Source: Pagrus major (Eukaryota > Chordata > Actinopteri > Spariformes > Sparidae). Taken from it: a stretch of 64,000 nt of DNA. The notes under the pieces were generated by a model. That model did no database searches. It worked only from the letters and a program-made list of their open reading frames with translations, and had not been told where the DNA came from. The stretch covers positions 16,757,466 through 16,821,465 of the forward strand of contig NC_133236.1 of the NCBI RefSeq assembly GCF_040436345.1, given 5' to 3'. Of the stretch, positions 12,254 to 26,200 are shown piece after piece; positions within the stretch are counted from its first letter, which is position 1; each line of letters starts with the position of its first letter. Made by a program: the position numbers and the translations under genes.

Positions 12254-15200
12254 CGAGAGTTACTATAACTGTAGTCTTCTCAAGAAAATATACAGTAGAT
12301 TTCATACAATTATTCTTGTTATTGAAAGTCCTCTTTTATTCGCTCCACTGAACACTGTTCCTCTTTCAGAGTGCAGATGATCTTACACAGTTCCCTTGAT
12401 ACTTAATGATTTTATAGTTTTTTTTAACTGATGCACCTGTAGTAAAAGTAGTAAATAATACTAGTGTATATGTAAAAGTTTTGTTTGTTTTTTTTTAAAT
12501 ATAGGCAAAACTACAGAAGTATTATCAGCAAAATGCCATTAAAGTATCAAAACTAAAAGTACTTTGTTATGGTGAATGGACTCTATCAGAAGATTATTAT
12601 GATTGCTACTAATCCATTAAATGTATAAGCAGAGTTTTAATGTTGTGACTGGTTAATGTAATTCAAGTATTTTGTAGTTGTAAGCAGACATTATTGTTTA
12701 TTAACGTATTGTCAACAACTATAACTCTTCCTGATTTTTTAAAATATGTCTCCACAGGAGAAGTTAGATCGGTGACAAATACTGTCCATTAAAAAAGACT
12801 TAAAAGTCAAAGTCAAAAATGATAACAGCTACACAGGAAAATGAATTAAAATGCATATGGGCTACTTCCTACCTGCCTGGTTCCGGTGCCCTCGCTTGGA
12901 CCACATATAAACACCTGGAAAGTATTCAAACCTGCTTCTGTGGTAGTTCCTGCTACAACAGGTGGCTCCAGGACCGTACTTGCCATGATGACAAACACGC
13001 AGTCTCGCAACTTGAAAAGTTTACCAGCTGAATGTTAAAAATAAAAACTGCTGCACATTGTTATTCCACCCGTGACCCTCCCATGACCCCTACAGACAGT
13101 GTATGTAACTGATCAGGTTACTTCATAGTTCAAGTCCTTTACCATCAGCTTTTACATACAGTGCATGCCTGGGCTTCCTTTCCCACTATCCAAGCTGACT
13201 CCTCTGATTGACCTACAGGTTCTGATCCAGTATGTAGCTCCCACAGTTAGTGTAGTGGCAATCTGAGGCCTCTCACCAAATTACCCCAGGCCAGAGGTCC
13301 TTCATTATGTGCCAAGAGCTTTATGAATGAGCAGAGGAGTTAATCACTGCCAGCCAACACATCTCTGTTTGTCTTGGAGTTGAGCACAGTGAGAATTTTC
13401 CCAGACCTTGTGGGAAATTACTTCCAAATGTTGACAGATATCAAAAAGTTTGCTGCGCTGCTAGAGCTAATCTACTGATGCTGACTCATTATTCAATCAT
13501 CGTTCATGAAGGATTTTTACTCCAGTATTTGACAGACAGTTGAGGTTTTCTAGGAGTGGCACTATGTTTTTTTCACAGACAAGTGAGCTAACTGGTAAAC
13601 TTGAACAGCACAAGAGGATTTCTGGTCCAGTTGCCACAGTCATTCATTCATGACGGTCGCAGATACTCCCTTATGTCTTGTTGTCTTTCAGTCTATTAAT
13701 TACAAAACAAACTGGCTTTTTGAATCCTCCCATCTAACAGCAAATTATTTTTGCCCCCAGAGTAGCTCTTACCCTGAGAAATGTTTGTGTAACGGTGTAT
13801 GTATGTATAACTCCAGTCTGCAATTATTTAAGCTATTATTATGTCCATAGTTTTCCAGAGGATCAGCTTCTCAACGCTCAGCTGTAATCTGTCAGCATTT
13901 TGACAATGAGCATGGGAACTGTTTGTGTAGTCAAGACTGTTCAATAACAGTAAATGCTCCGAGTCTCACATTTCACAGCGTGATATCCCAGAGGTACCAG
14001 TGCTCTTAGGTTGTTGTTTCTATCAACATTTCCTCTCTAACCTTGCATACGCACGATTCAGGGTCTAGAGACTGATGGTGTTAACATGCTTTAATCTTCT
14101 GAGTGTCACTATAAGCAGGATTTCCTGCAAAGATTGAAGATGCATTTGGAAAAATACGTTTACTTGCTTTTCTTTCTCAGAATGAAAAGAGATGATAGAT
14201 AAGACTCACTTGTGCATTACATAATGTGAAAGGCAGGAGACAATAAGTCTAGCTTAGCATAAAGACCGAAAGCAAAGTGAAACTGGTAGCGTGGCTCAGT
14301 TCATCTCAAATTACTAAATGACACTTTTCTCATTTATTTACTTTGTACACAAATACAAAGAAGTATGTCTGCCAACAACACGGTACCTGACAACAGGATA
14401 AGAAATTAGCTTACATACATGACGGTATAATTTGTAAGATAGTTGATTGTTGAGTCTGATTTCCAGGTTGTCAAATACTGATACCTTGTGTTTGTGGCCA
14501 AAGCATCTGTATTTGAGTATTTTATTGAGTATTACAACCTGGGAATGAAACTCAACAATCAACCGTCTTTCTTCAAAATAGCTTTTTGCACCTTTAAGTA
14601 CGCTACATAGTTGATGTTGTGAAATGCTATTTGGTTACGTTTTGGTTAAGTTTAGGCACCAAAATTACTTGGTCAGGTTTAGGAAAAGTTCATGATTTTG
14701 ATTAAAATATGTACATAAGTAAATCTGTAAGTACCAGTAAGCAAAGCAAAAGGGACGAGGTTGGGATAGATGGGTGGATCACTTGCAGTAATGTGACTCA
14801 AGGTCCCACCACTCTGAAATGTCCCACTATTATCAGATTGAACAACAATATGAAGCTACCATGTGTTGTGGTCCTGGAATGTGCCATGTAACTGAGAGCT
14901 AGTTAGCTTTGACAGTTAATTAATACAAGTTAACTGACAGCTAGCATGCTAGCTAGCTTGGAAAACCTTTCCCCCTCTTTAATTACTCCTTAATGAATGT
15001 AATGGTGTACAAGTCTGAGAGGAAAACACTTTCAAATTTACTTTTCTATTTTCATGGCAACAAGGAATGTAAGTCACAATAGGTAGGCTATTGTTTTTGT
15101 AGCACTGGCATATTCCTGGCTTTATATCATGTAAGTTAAGCTACAGCAAGCTGCAGATATTAGGAAACTAGCCATGCAAATTAAAATGCTTGCCTTTTTT

Positions 15201-18200
15201 GATTTTTTGTTTGTTTCTTTCTGTGCTGTGCCCACAAGAAAGTAGTTATAGTTTTGGCAACTGGAGATCCAAGAAGGGAGTTCACTGAGCCTGTGATGTA
15301 TTACATCAAATCTCGGCTCCATTGCTGTTTTTTAAGCTCTGTCAGTCTCAGAGGGAATCATTTCGCAATTTCGTATTACAAACCCCATTATTGATGCTGG
15401 AAATAAATGTGTTGGCTTGTTTAGGCTCACAGAATCTGAAAAAAGTTTCAACATCAAAACAACAAAGCAGAGAGAAAACAGCTAAGCTAAACAGCTAATT
15501 TCTTTATCAGCTCAAATCACGTTTAATCTAACCTCCCTGTGAACTCCACATTCCAGGAAAACCATTAAGCGATTTATCTCCACTCACTCACAACCCCACC
15601 GTAAAGCGCAGATCTGTGGAAAATAAACAAGCTATCAGACCTAAATGTGCTCCATCCTTTGTGTCTGACCCCCACGTGCCGTTATGCAACATACATGACT
15701 ACACGGACCTCTCTGATGTTCTGACTGGCTGCGCAGTTGATCCTCCGTTCACTTGGTCCATCTGTTATGGACATGAGTCTCGCTGTAATGGCCAACGACT
15801 CTGTGACTGTAGGGGATCAAAGAGCGAAGGCGTTGGATGATAGACGACTACTTTAGTTCGCTTTAGTTTCTGCGTCAGGACATTCCTGGACAGGCCTTAG
15901 TCTATCATATGTCGAGGTCAAATTGAGGTTTGGAGATTCATTGCCTCATATATACTTCTAGTTATTGCTTTTTGATGAAACTCCCCACGAAAACCTTTAC
16001 TTTTATCTGAGCAGTAAAAGGAGATACTGTAGATTTGCGGAACAGTCTGTTTAATGTATTTATTGAGAAGTCATTCAACGGATAGAACATTTTAAAGCTG
16101 TTTATTAATTTAAGTCATTCTTCTCAGGACACTCACTTGGTGTTTTAACTCTTGTCTTGTGTGGGGGGCACTACCTTGCAGCTGATCTGTTTATATGGAC
16201 ATTCCTCTGTGTGGTTTGTCCAGCTCCTCCTCTTCCAAAGGTCAACTCCACATGCATCGTTTTTGGGTGCCCCATTGTATTGCCCTCTTATCACTCATAA
16301 TGAGGACCAGTATATCCTTAAGAGGATTCCTCCCGACACACTGCATGATACAGACCTCTGCACTTGCGTGACGCTACGTACACACCCCTTGTTGGATACT
16401 CAGGGGATCAACACCGCATTCCTCAGTTTGGAGGATTGCTCCGTGAGGAGATATGTTTGTGGCTGATTGGAAACAGGCCAGTCGGTGTGACAGACAAAAG
16501 CCAGGTCCCTTCTCCTCATTAATCAGAACTGTAAAGCAGTTTTGTTGGGTGGGGTAACTAAGTAACATCACACACAGCTTTCTTCATAAATGTGCGTGAG
16601 CTCTGCAGAGCTTTGCATGAGCAGTATCTTCAATAATCCTGCTTGATTTATGACTCCTGATAAATAAAAGGGAGGAGAGTTCCTCTAGAGAGTGTTGACC
16701 TCGCCTCAAAGTGAGGATACTTTGAAGCCTTCAGTGAAGCCGATGCATCCACTGGGAAATTTTGGGATGTTGTACTGTTTCTGGTTTCAATCTGTTGTAG
16801 AGTCAGAGCAACGCTGCAAGGTTGTTCTGCCTGTAGAGCTCAAAATGCCCGAAGCTAGAAGTTAAAAATACTTCACGTTTGAATACGGTGTACTATGTTT
16901 CACATAAACACACGTAAAATGAGACTTAAGTCCATGAATCTGTTGCTCCAGTGCATGCTGGGAAGGCTCCCTGCACCCTTACTTCATGCAATCACATGAT
17001 CAGCACTCACTGAATCCTTTGAATGCTGATCATGGTTTTAACTCACTACTCATTTTGCATTTATTTTTCAGAATTGCAGTGAAATGTTATTCAAGAGAAC
17101 TTTATCCAGTATTAACACATCAATCCTGAAAGAGCCAAATTAGCTGGATGAGGATAATAAACATATCATTTTGACCTGAGAGCAGCATGTTAACCTGAAT
17201 TGAGCCAAAGGAAAACCCTAAAATTATTATAGTAATTCGTAGGGCTGATTTCTCATTTCTATACAACCCCTCTGCTCTGTGACGTAGTTAAAAATACTGT
17301 ATGCATATCACCACAGAGGTCAGGGCTAGTTTGGATCATAGAGCAGGTAAAGGTTCAGTTTTTCACTCAAGGACACTTTGACAGGTGCGAACATGTCCAC
17401 ACTGTAGATAAGGCAGTTATGAAACAGGCTCTGTCCCAACTGTAGTGAGTCCCAGTCTCTCCAGTGTCTGATAGATGTACAGTAGATACTGTTACTACTC
17501 TTTAGGCACTTGACGTGAAAAACGAGTAAGGAATCTTTTCAAAAATGAATACACATGTTGGCATTGGTCATGGGTGGGATTATATTCATATGTGCGATGC
17601 ATACTTAACATTTCCAGCTGCAGAATTATTGTCTTTGAACCAGCAGGTGTTTTACTGAATGGTGTTGAAACTTTTGTGGAGACAAATGTAAGACTTAATA
17701 TTCCTCGAAACTTGTGCTACTAATTTTCTATTAAAGGGTTGCCTGCTTTGATTCCAGTCAACTTTTTTCCCCTCTACACGTCATGATTGTTATGTGCAAC
17801 TGCAGCCTGGTATAATGTGACAGCAGGAGCAGGGGTCAGTCGGCTTGGATCTAAGTAGTAGTCCACTTCAGGCGCACAGTGGGTGACTGTAGTTGAAGCT
17901 AAAGATGAGAAGCATGGCAGTGAGGAGAAAGGATCATCTTACTTCAGAAGAGACCGGAAAACCCAGACTGCAGAGAATGTATGAGTTGTGTGCAGTAGAG
18001 AAGGCATTTTATCCATCCCTAACACAAATCCTTACATTTTGTTTTCAGTCTGAAAATCTGCTAAGACCTTTTTTCACACAGGAATTGTCCCTCCCCGGAA
18101 ACGACTGTACACATTTTGTCCGAAATAAGATCCCAAGAGGTCCGCTGGAAGGGCAGAACTTTGGCTCTCTATAGCTAGGTAGTTAGTTTGCAATGTAGGT

Positions 18201-21200
18201 AGATGCTGTCCCCAGCTACAAAACTGTGATTGGCAGAAACAGTCATCACTAAACAACACCAGACTTGAATTGCTTAACAAATGGATGAGATGTGGGTAGC
18301 AATTCAGAGCTCTTGAACCAGAGTAGGAATCATCTACTTAATAATAATATGATAATGTCATACCAAATCCAGTTGCAATCTGGCTTGTTGTTGAGAACTG
18401 TTGCTCTGAACCAGAGTGACAAACATTGCTGTCCTCATGAAAAAGAACAAGAACAAACAGTGCCACAAGATATTATTTAGATGTTTGCACTGAGGTCGAT
18501 CTCCTCTACATTTAGTTCTCAACACCCCTGATGCACAATGCTGGTGTGAACTGGAATGCAGAGGATGATCGCGCTCCTCCTCCTTTCCATCCCCGGCCAG
18601 CGCTCCCCTCGTTTCCTGTGGCTTGAGCTGAGGGGAACAGTTGCACACCCTGATAAGCTCACTCGGAGGGAAGCCTGTGCAGGCGGGTAATCAGCATGTT
18701 AGATGCTAGCAATCAAGAACAATCACAAACTCTCATCATGTTTATGTTGCGGTGGCTCTTTATGCTATTTAAGTGAACGGCAATTACACAGCATCCCATA
18801 GTGTTTCACGTCAAAGGGTTAAGAGGGCGCACATCTGGTAGGGTTCAGGTGAGATGGAAAGAAACTATGGCAACAAGTAGAGGCCAAAGAGAGACCGTTA
18901 AGCCTTGAATGAATCGTCAGATAAGGTTTAGATAAGAGACATACCTTTCTGTCAGTCAAACATTGCCTCTTCATAACATAACCATTCCCTCTTACACCAG
19001 CAGCTGCGTACTTAAAAGGCTCTGCACACAACTGCAGATGCTGTTAGTCAGTGCTGTTTGAAGACGGCTGAGAGCACCAGAATGCTTAACAGGTGTGTGT
19101 GTAGGATTTAGCGCCATGCCTATCGTGTTACTGTGGGATGTGCAACGGGCATCAGTCAAAACAGTGCAGACAGAGGAGCGTGAGTACAGTACGATCACCG
19201 TGGGACCAAAACCACATGTGCACAACGTGATACAGAGAAATTGCAGTTATGTGTTTTTCTGTGACAGCAGGAAGATGTACAGTGATAGACTCTCTGAAGC
19301 CTGTTCATGCTTTTTAAAGATTTGTGATTGTTACGAAAGGTTAGAAGTTTAAATTCTGGAAGATTTTAATACGTTTTTGGCAGTAGGGTGCAGTTTGCTT
19401 GCAGCTGTGGAATTCAGGGCTGCAGCTAACAGTTATTTTCATCGTTGATTAATCTGTCGCTAAACCTTGATTGTTCGGTCTATAAAATGTCAGAAAATGG
19501 TGAATAAATGTTGATCAGTGTTTCCATAAAATGTTCTCAAATGTCTTGTTTTGTCCACAACCCAGTTTACTGTTATACAGGAGTAAAGAAACAAGAAAAT
19601 ATTCACATTTCAGAAGCAGGAATCAGAAAATTTCTCGTAAAAAATGAACCCAAATCGAGTAATGGATTTAAGCTCTGTAGCTCTGTAATCAGTTAAAGAT
19701 GCATCAAAATGTAGGCATTTACAAAAGATTTAAAGAGAATAGTCTCACTTTATGGTAATTAGATTTACATAATACTCTGACGGCATTAGCTGGTTTCCTG
19801 TGTTGGTTTGGCTCCACGAAGACCTATTATGTCTACAAATACATTTCAACCCATGCTTACTGATTACAGCTACAGTACAGTATGCGGTCTATTTGGGGAG
19901 GGGGTGGGGGTGATGGAGGATAGTTTGGTTACTTTGCAGTGTCGTGGGAGTCCCTTCTATTTGCTCACACACTGAGATAAATCTTTGCTTTACTTTCAAG
20001 TTTCCTCAATTACGAAGATAACACAAGCGAGTTGTGGTCCGAGGCTGCTACAAGTACAAAATGTATGATAACACTGTTAAATTTTAATTCTGACATTTCT
20101 TCTGGTGGAGAAAGTGACGAGACATGCATCCAAACAGGTCAAGAGCTCGACTTGAACACATAATGCATTTTCCTTTTCAGTTTTAAATGTCAAGCTTATT
20201 GTATATTTAGCACACTAAAGGTATGAGTGGAGATGCGTTAAAGGGCACGTAATATACCTCTTTTTTATTTATTTTTGTGCTTTTGATTTCCCACAGTCTT
20301 TATCCTTAATCCACCCAGCCTGGAAGGAATTGCTGTCATATTATCTTTGGATGAAAGCCTTTTGGTAGCTAGTGCTGCAGCTTCCTCTGTAGTACACCCT
20401 GATGTCATGCCACCTTTTAAACACATAGCCTCCCTGCAGTGAGGTTGTAATTGCGTTATCTAGTGCAGGCTTCTTTAAATGACGCCTAATTGAGGGCTTT
20501 CGCCGCACCCTTTCCTCATGTGGCTCCGAGCAACAATCAATCTGCCACGTTATCACCACATCTTAATAAAAACTAAAATGATTGGGCCACAGCCCAGGAC
20601 TTCCCTTAGAAATAGGAAAGAGAAGGAGGGGTTGGGGGGTAAAAAGCAACCGAAAAAAAAACATCCTGACTTAAACGACATGGGGAGTGGGCTCTCAATG
20701 TACAGGATGTAGAGAGATTGGTGGTTTAAGGCATGTCAGCGAAGTAGAAAAGGGAGGAAAAAAATTACTTGTCACGCAAACGACAGAGCAGACCGCACAA
20801 CTGGGAGGAGCGTTGTGTATATGATGGAGTTAATAAGTCTTGTTAAACCTAAAGCAATTACAACACTTACACACTGAAAAAGTGGCTGGCATCCAGTGGA
20901 AACAAACAACAGTCGTGCAAGTTTCATCTGTGTGAAATAAAATCCCTCCTGAAAATATTGATTTAAAGGAATTTACTGATTATATCAAAGGATTTCCAGC
21001 AGACACATGAAGCATGACACATGTTGAATGTGTCTTTTGTATGATGTTCCAGCTGTTTAAATGTTTCCCCACATGCTAGTTATTATAGGAGGCATGTTAA
21101 TTACATAAGGGCTGCACGGATCTACAGTATAGTCCATTTACTTTATATGGGAGACCATCTGTTAGTTCTCTCCGCTTAAAGCTTTTCTCATGACTGTTTA

Positions 21201-22600
21201 ACACCTCAAGCCAAATCAGTGATAGAAACACCATCAATCTGGAGAGACATGGCTAACTTCACATGTAACAGACCATGTTTAGGTTATACAAACAGCTTGA
21301 TGTAATAATGTTTGCAATTTTCTGAGAAGGTATGCGTTTGTATATGTCGGTGCATGCAACATTGGTTTAAGTTCACTGTTAAAGTCAGGGAGGCGTATTG
21401 AAACGCTAACCTTACTTTACCAAAAAGAAAAGATTGGGTAAATGCAGCGGCAGTGTTAGCATTTAATCAATCTACACTCAGTAGACTTAAAGGTAGTTTC
21501 AAAGATGGGATTGCCTTATGGAACTTGAAAATCAACTAAGTGCCTTTAAAAGCTTAAAAGCTTCAAGTCATGCTTATTCTTGTGATTCTACTGTGATATA
21601 AAGATCGACTTGCTTCTATATATCAACCTTTCCTTAAAATGAATCAAATCAGATCTGCTTATCATCATTCAAACAATAAGCAAGCCAAATTTTTAGAGCC
21701 CACATGACTGCATACAATCTTTCCAGTCAATTGAAAGAAGTGACTAGGTCCGCTGGTGAAAAAAACGGTTCTGGTCTCTATGGCATGACAGCTGTACGGG
21801 GGTGAATTTTTATATAACTCCTTATTTAAATTATATTAAGGCTTAAAGATTCATTACATGTATTTATGTGGAGATATGGCTGGTTGTAACACTCACAACT
21901 TTCATGCAGGAGACTAGAATTGTGCCTTGTAATTAACCTGCAATTAACATTCACCTTTTCACCAACCGTGGCCACAATCTTTGCTAACCAAAACCACATT
22001 TATTTGCCATGACCACCATCTTTTCCCGGTGTATATTGTAGAAAGAAGTAATTTCAAAAACACTTGCACTGTGCCCATTAGTTAGTTCCCTTATTGTCCA
22101 ACTTTAAAGTTATTGTCAGGGTTGGAATATTTTATCAAAAATACACTAAAACGGGCCAGAAACTGCAAGAGGCAATTCTTTACCATCATGTATAGTGAAC
22201 AATGAGAATACTTCACATGCCTGCAGTAAAATAAGTAGTACCAGCTGCAGTTGGTTATGACAGAGCCATAATTTAGAAGATTATCATGACACTTGTCACA
22301 CTTGACACAAAACTTGTTTATCATGTTCAGTGCTCCGTGTTGTTTATGACTGCACAGCATTCAGTGGTGAGCTGAGACCTTTCGATTATGCAACTATGGA
22401 CATAATTACCAACTACGAATCTCTCTCCAGCTCAGTTTATAGTCCCCATGAAAGTTTGGCCTGTCACAGTGAAAATATGTGTTGTCTCCCTCAGCCAGAT
22501 GCAGATGTAGAAAATAACAGAAAACTTATGAGGAATTTCTAAACAAAGACACACACCCCTGGCTACATCAGTGGCGCTGAGGTGGAGCGTGTGAGGAGTA
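12254..22600. other. Gene-poor interval, mostly unique sequence
   Basis: No exon with convincing splice signals plus a recognisable protein was found; open frames are short and their translations unrecognised. Repeats present: AGTAAAAGTA-type sequence at 12430-12640, a single arm of the long-inverted-repeat MITE at 14245-14300, and family 1 at 19410-19695. Balanced, repeat-free blocks at about 13080-13400 and 20280-20580 are candidate conserved non-coding elements (inference). Confidence 0.5.
19410..19695. repeat. MITE family 1, copy 3 (right end missing)
   Basis: Starts AGGGCTGCAGCTAACAGTTA and carries the shared block ATGTCTTGTTTTGTCCACAA and GGAGTAAAGAAACAAGAAAA. The terminal inverted repeat at the right is not recognisable. 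Confidence 0.7.
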
Positions 22601-22639
22601 TTAGGAATCACAAGAACCACAACTTTTCCCCATCAACAC

Positions 22640-23075
22640 CATGGTGAAAAAAGCACAGAAAAGGCTCTACTTTTTTACGGAAACTTAAGAAGGCTAAATT
22701 TCGGAGCCAAATTGTTGTTAACCTTCTATAGCGGAGCAATAAAAGGCATCTTGACTGGAAACATCTCAAACCTGCATGGTTTGTGCATGGCCCAGGCAAA
22801 GAAGGCTCTACAGCGGGTGATTAAAACTGTCTAGAACACCAGGAGTACCCATCTACTGAGCACCAGCGATATCAGTGAAATGAGGTGTCTGCACAGAACC
22901 CAAATTATACTAAAAGACAACACCCACCCCAGCCGCAGTCAGTTCACCCTGCTACCATCTGGAAAAAGACTCAGAAGCAACTGCTGCCATATCACCGGAC
23001 TACAGAGCAGCTTCTTTCCTTCAGGCTTTGGGACTATTTTATTCATCCTCTGCACTTCACCATATAAAATAGTTG
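22640..23075 (+). mobile_element. LINE (non-LTR) reverse-transcriptase C-terminal relic
   Basis: Translated fragments in the plus strand, broken by stops and frameshifts, read VKKAQKRLYFF near 22642 and NPNYTKRQHPPQPQ-type / HPSRSQFTLLPSGKRLRSN around 22930-22980. They end QSSFFPSGFG near 23030. The motif order (KKAQ.RLYFL, HPS...LLPSGKR.RS, LQ.SFFP) is that of the segment after the RT domain in fish non-LTR elements. The fragment is inactive: stops are visible and no 5' part remains. Confidence 0.75.
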
Positions 23076-23709
23076 GTTTATTTCTGATGTAGCATAAGGG
23101 GCCTACTCACATTTTGTCCTACGAGCCTGGTGTTGTTAACTGCCTCTTAATTGAACCTTTGAATCCTGTTATTGAACTGAATCAGCTAACTGCCAGTACG
23201 TTAGCATGCTAAAGCTTAGATGAGGAATGAAAGATCTAATAGTGATGACTTTATCTGACCTTAAAATTTCAATATGCTTTAAATTAATGATGTAAACTGA
23301 GAAGACATTTCACAATAAACACAATACACATCACTTTACAAAACGTTATGCAAATAATATAGATTAAATGACCAAATATCTTCCACTCACTCACTTCAGA
23401 TTCATACCCGCATTTACAATTGATTGGTAATTAGCTTTAATACGTCATTAGGCCTCCTAGAAATGTTATTTTTGAAGGTTACATTGCAGCTCTTGATGCT
23501 ACAGTAACTTCCTGTTTAGCATGACAGAGGACAGCATTATTATGGCTGCCATTTTGTGTCGCTGTATTGCTTGAAATTGAACATTTCTCGGGGGTAGAAA
23601 TGTTCAGTTTTAAGGGGGGAGGTATGACGACCCCAGAGGTCGTATAAACATTTCTATTGTATGTGCTTTAATTTCCTGTGCTTCAATGCCCCTCTGTTGT
23701 GTTACCTGA

Positions 23710-23743
<34 letters not shown>

Positions 23744-24084
23744 TTGGTTGCAGGTGTTTGGCTACAGATGTTTTCTGACAACTGAGCTGTGCATTTGTGT
23801 GCTCTTCGGATTATCCTGTTTCCCTGTTCTTCTGACTTCAGTGTGTTCATGAGCTTTTAAGTCGTTAGGTGGAAACTTTAAAAAAATAAAAATACTGACA
23901 TTGCGGTATTTTTGGTTATCTGCAATATTCTTTATATTGTGATATGAAAAAATACTGAAATTTTCACCAGATAACTTGAGTATCGCCATACAGGCTACGG
24001 ATTCACCATGATGACAACATGAATGGCAGAAAGTCTACTGAGTAGCAATACTGTTAATATTTTTTCAAGTGCTGCAATCTTCAG
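23076..24084. other. Intergenic stretch, no gene seen
   Basis: AT-rich sequence with a TG/AG microsatellite (23709-23742). No supported gene. Confidence 0.5.
23709..23742. repeat. Compound (TG)n(AG)n microsatellite
   Basis: Alternating TG run followed directly by an AG run. Confidence 0.9.
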
Positions 24085-24231
24085 CCTGAATGCAACAAAA
24101 CTCAAAACAACTCAAATGTTAACAAGCCGAATTCATTTGCATAACTTGACATCGCACATCCGGCGATGTGACTATTGTGCATGCACACATTGCAGTGTCG
24201 ATGCTAAAACAATGTATTGTGCAGCCCTAAT
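24085..24231. repeat. Right end of a hAT-like MITE (...TGCAGCCCTA)
   Basis: Ends with ATTGTGCAGCCCTA, matching the inverted terminus of the 51954-52376 element, preceded by GCATGCACACATTGCAG. The left end may lie near 23890 or be lost; only the terminal part is clear. Confidence 0.5.
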
Positions 24232-24588
24232 GGAAATGACATGGAGGCAAAAAAGTAACATTTATGATTAATCTAGGTCACTCAGGTTACAACCTGATAC
24301 CATATTACATGTGGGCTAAAATTGCCGTGCAATATGTGAATTAATGAAAGGTTCCTTACCTCATCAAAACATTTGTCTGCCATGTTTCTGCGTAAATGTT
24401 GAAAAATTGGCACGTCATGTTCTGGAGATTTTTGCGGCCTATCCGAGATGTGGTTTCAACTTGAGGGAGCGTTCACATGAATTTTCCCACTCAAACTAAT
24501 TTACTGATTATTCCGTTAACACATTAATGCACATTTATTAACTGATTACTTATGCCTTTTCTTTACCAGAAGTTATTTAAGTTTAACT

Positions 24589-25011
24589 AAGGGCTGGGCG
24601 ATATGACCTTAAAATTGTATCACAATATTTTTAGGCTATATCGCGATACACTATATATACCTTGATATTTTGAAATCTTCTGAAAAGCACACCTCAAAAG
24701 GCCCTACTTCGATATTAACGTTGAAATGATATTGTAGCGATGACTATAGATGTTTTCACATTGAGATTTCTGATAAATAATCATCAGTAATGTGGATGCA
24801 ATGACTAAGTGGGTAAAGACAAGTATTAGGAAAAGTAGAACAGTAGTAAGTAACAGTGGTAAGTTTAGAAAATGGCATGACTTAAATGTAATGCAGCCCT
24901 TAAAACCAGGTAAAAACAACAGTTTTGCCATATCACAATATCCAAAATCTAAGACGATACATGGTCTCATGTCACGATAACGATATATATCGTATATATT
25001 GCCCAGCCCTA
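24589..25011. mobile_element. hAT-type MITE with perfect 8-bp target duplication
   Basis: A 423-bp element starting AAGGGCTGGGCGATAT and ending ATATTGCCCAGCCCTA (imperfect terminal inverted repeats). It is flanked by the identical 8-bp direct repeat GTTTAACT at 24581-24588 and 25012-25019. The 8-bp duplication and TIR type fit the hAT superfamily. No transposase frame inside, so non-autonomous. Confidence 0.9.
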
Positions 25012-26034
25012 GTTTAACTTTTGCAACCTGATTAAGTAAATCACTGAGTCGAAACTAGCTAATAGTTACCAAGAACTTGGTAGGGATTTTACACACAAAC
25101 TTAATGAAGAATTTACAAACAGCTGGTGCAACTCAGTCTTGAACTTCTTTCCAGTTGGACTTGACCTTTCAATCTATCTACTCCCACATCACGTAACTGC
25201 TGTACCAGGAATGCATCGGCTGCCGCTGAAATAATGAACCGTGAGTGATTGACCCTTGCATGACCAAGCCATTCCTAAGTGAAGCTTATGGATTTGGCCC
25301 TTGCATCTGTCTGACACCAGCTAATGGCAAACAGATTTACTAGGATGAGAAAAAGGAATGTTCTCCCCGTCTTCTGTGTAAATGCCAGGCCCGGCAAACG
25401 TCTGTGTCAGATTACCGTGGCAGCAGCGATAAGCAGATGTAAAGACCCGTGGGGCTTATTTATTATTGAGGCCAAGAGTGGAAAAAATAGCCAAAGAACT
25501 GCAGTGAGAAAAGCACTCTGGAGAAAACAACACGCTGTCATGAATATTTGTCAGGACGTTAGGCCTCTCTTTTGAGATAATACGCTGGGGTGGATATATG
25601 GTTCATGCATTTTTCCCAGACACCAATTTCCAACAATTTCATATAGAAATATATTTCAGGAAATATGCAATATTAACATTGACAGGTACATTTGCACAAG
25701 GCACAGAAGCCAACCTTTGAAATGTATCTGATCCTGAGTGCATAAAAAATGTGGTTGTCTCGAAGTTGCAGTATGTGGAAGAATGACACGCACTCTATCC
25801 TTTAGGGGTATAACAGTATATCATGGCACAACACATTGCAGTACTAAAGCATCAGTGCTGTGAAAAGTACCCGAAAATTGTATTTGAGTAAAAGTAAAGA
25901 TATCTGCATCAGGTACCAGCCACCTAAATACACCAGTTTTTTTTTGTTTTTATCAAGATCCTTTCATTATTCCCTGAGAAATTAACAAACATGCCCTATC
26001 CTCGCAATGCTAAAGAAAGTGAGAAAAGTTTTTC

Positions 26035-26200
26035 GTCTCTTTATCCAGATCCGCACCAAAAGTTAATGGGGTCTATTCTGGGCTGAGACCCATCCTCCAT
26101 CAAAGATTTGTGGAAATCCGTTCAGTCATTTTTGTCTAAAACTGCTGACAAACCAACCAGACAACCAACAAACGGACACAGGTCTTGGCAGAGATAAAAA
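26035..26200. repeat. Dispersed repeat (AATGGGGTCTATTCTGGGCT type)
   Basis: Contains AATGGGGTCTATTCTGGGCT, GTGGAAATCCGTTCAG and CAACCAACAAACGGACACAG, a string I recognise as a common teleost interspersed repeat. Its class is not decidable from this copy. Confidence 0.6.

Noticed and set aside
12021-12380. 119-codon plus-strand frame just upstream of rhag
   Set aside because: Runs through the AT microsatellite, has low-complexity content and no recognisable motif or splice context.
22640-23075. A host gene with homology to reverse transcriptase
   Set aside because: Frames are broken by stops and the wording is that of a LINE C-terminal region; treated as a dead element.
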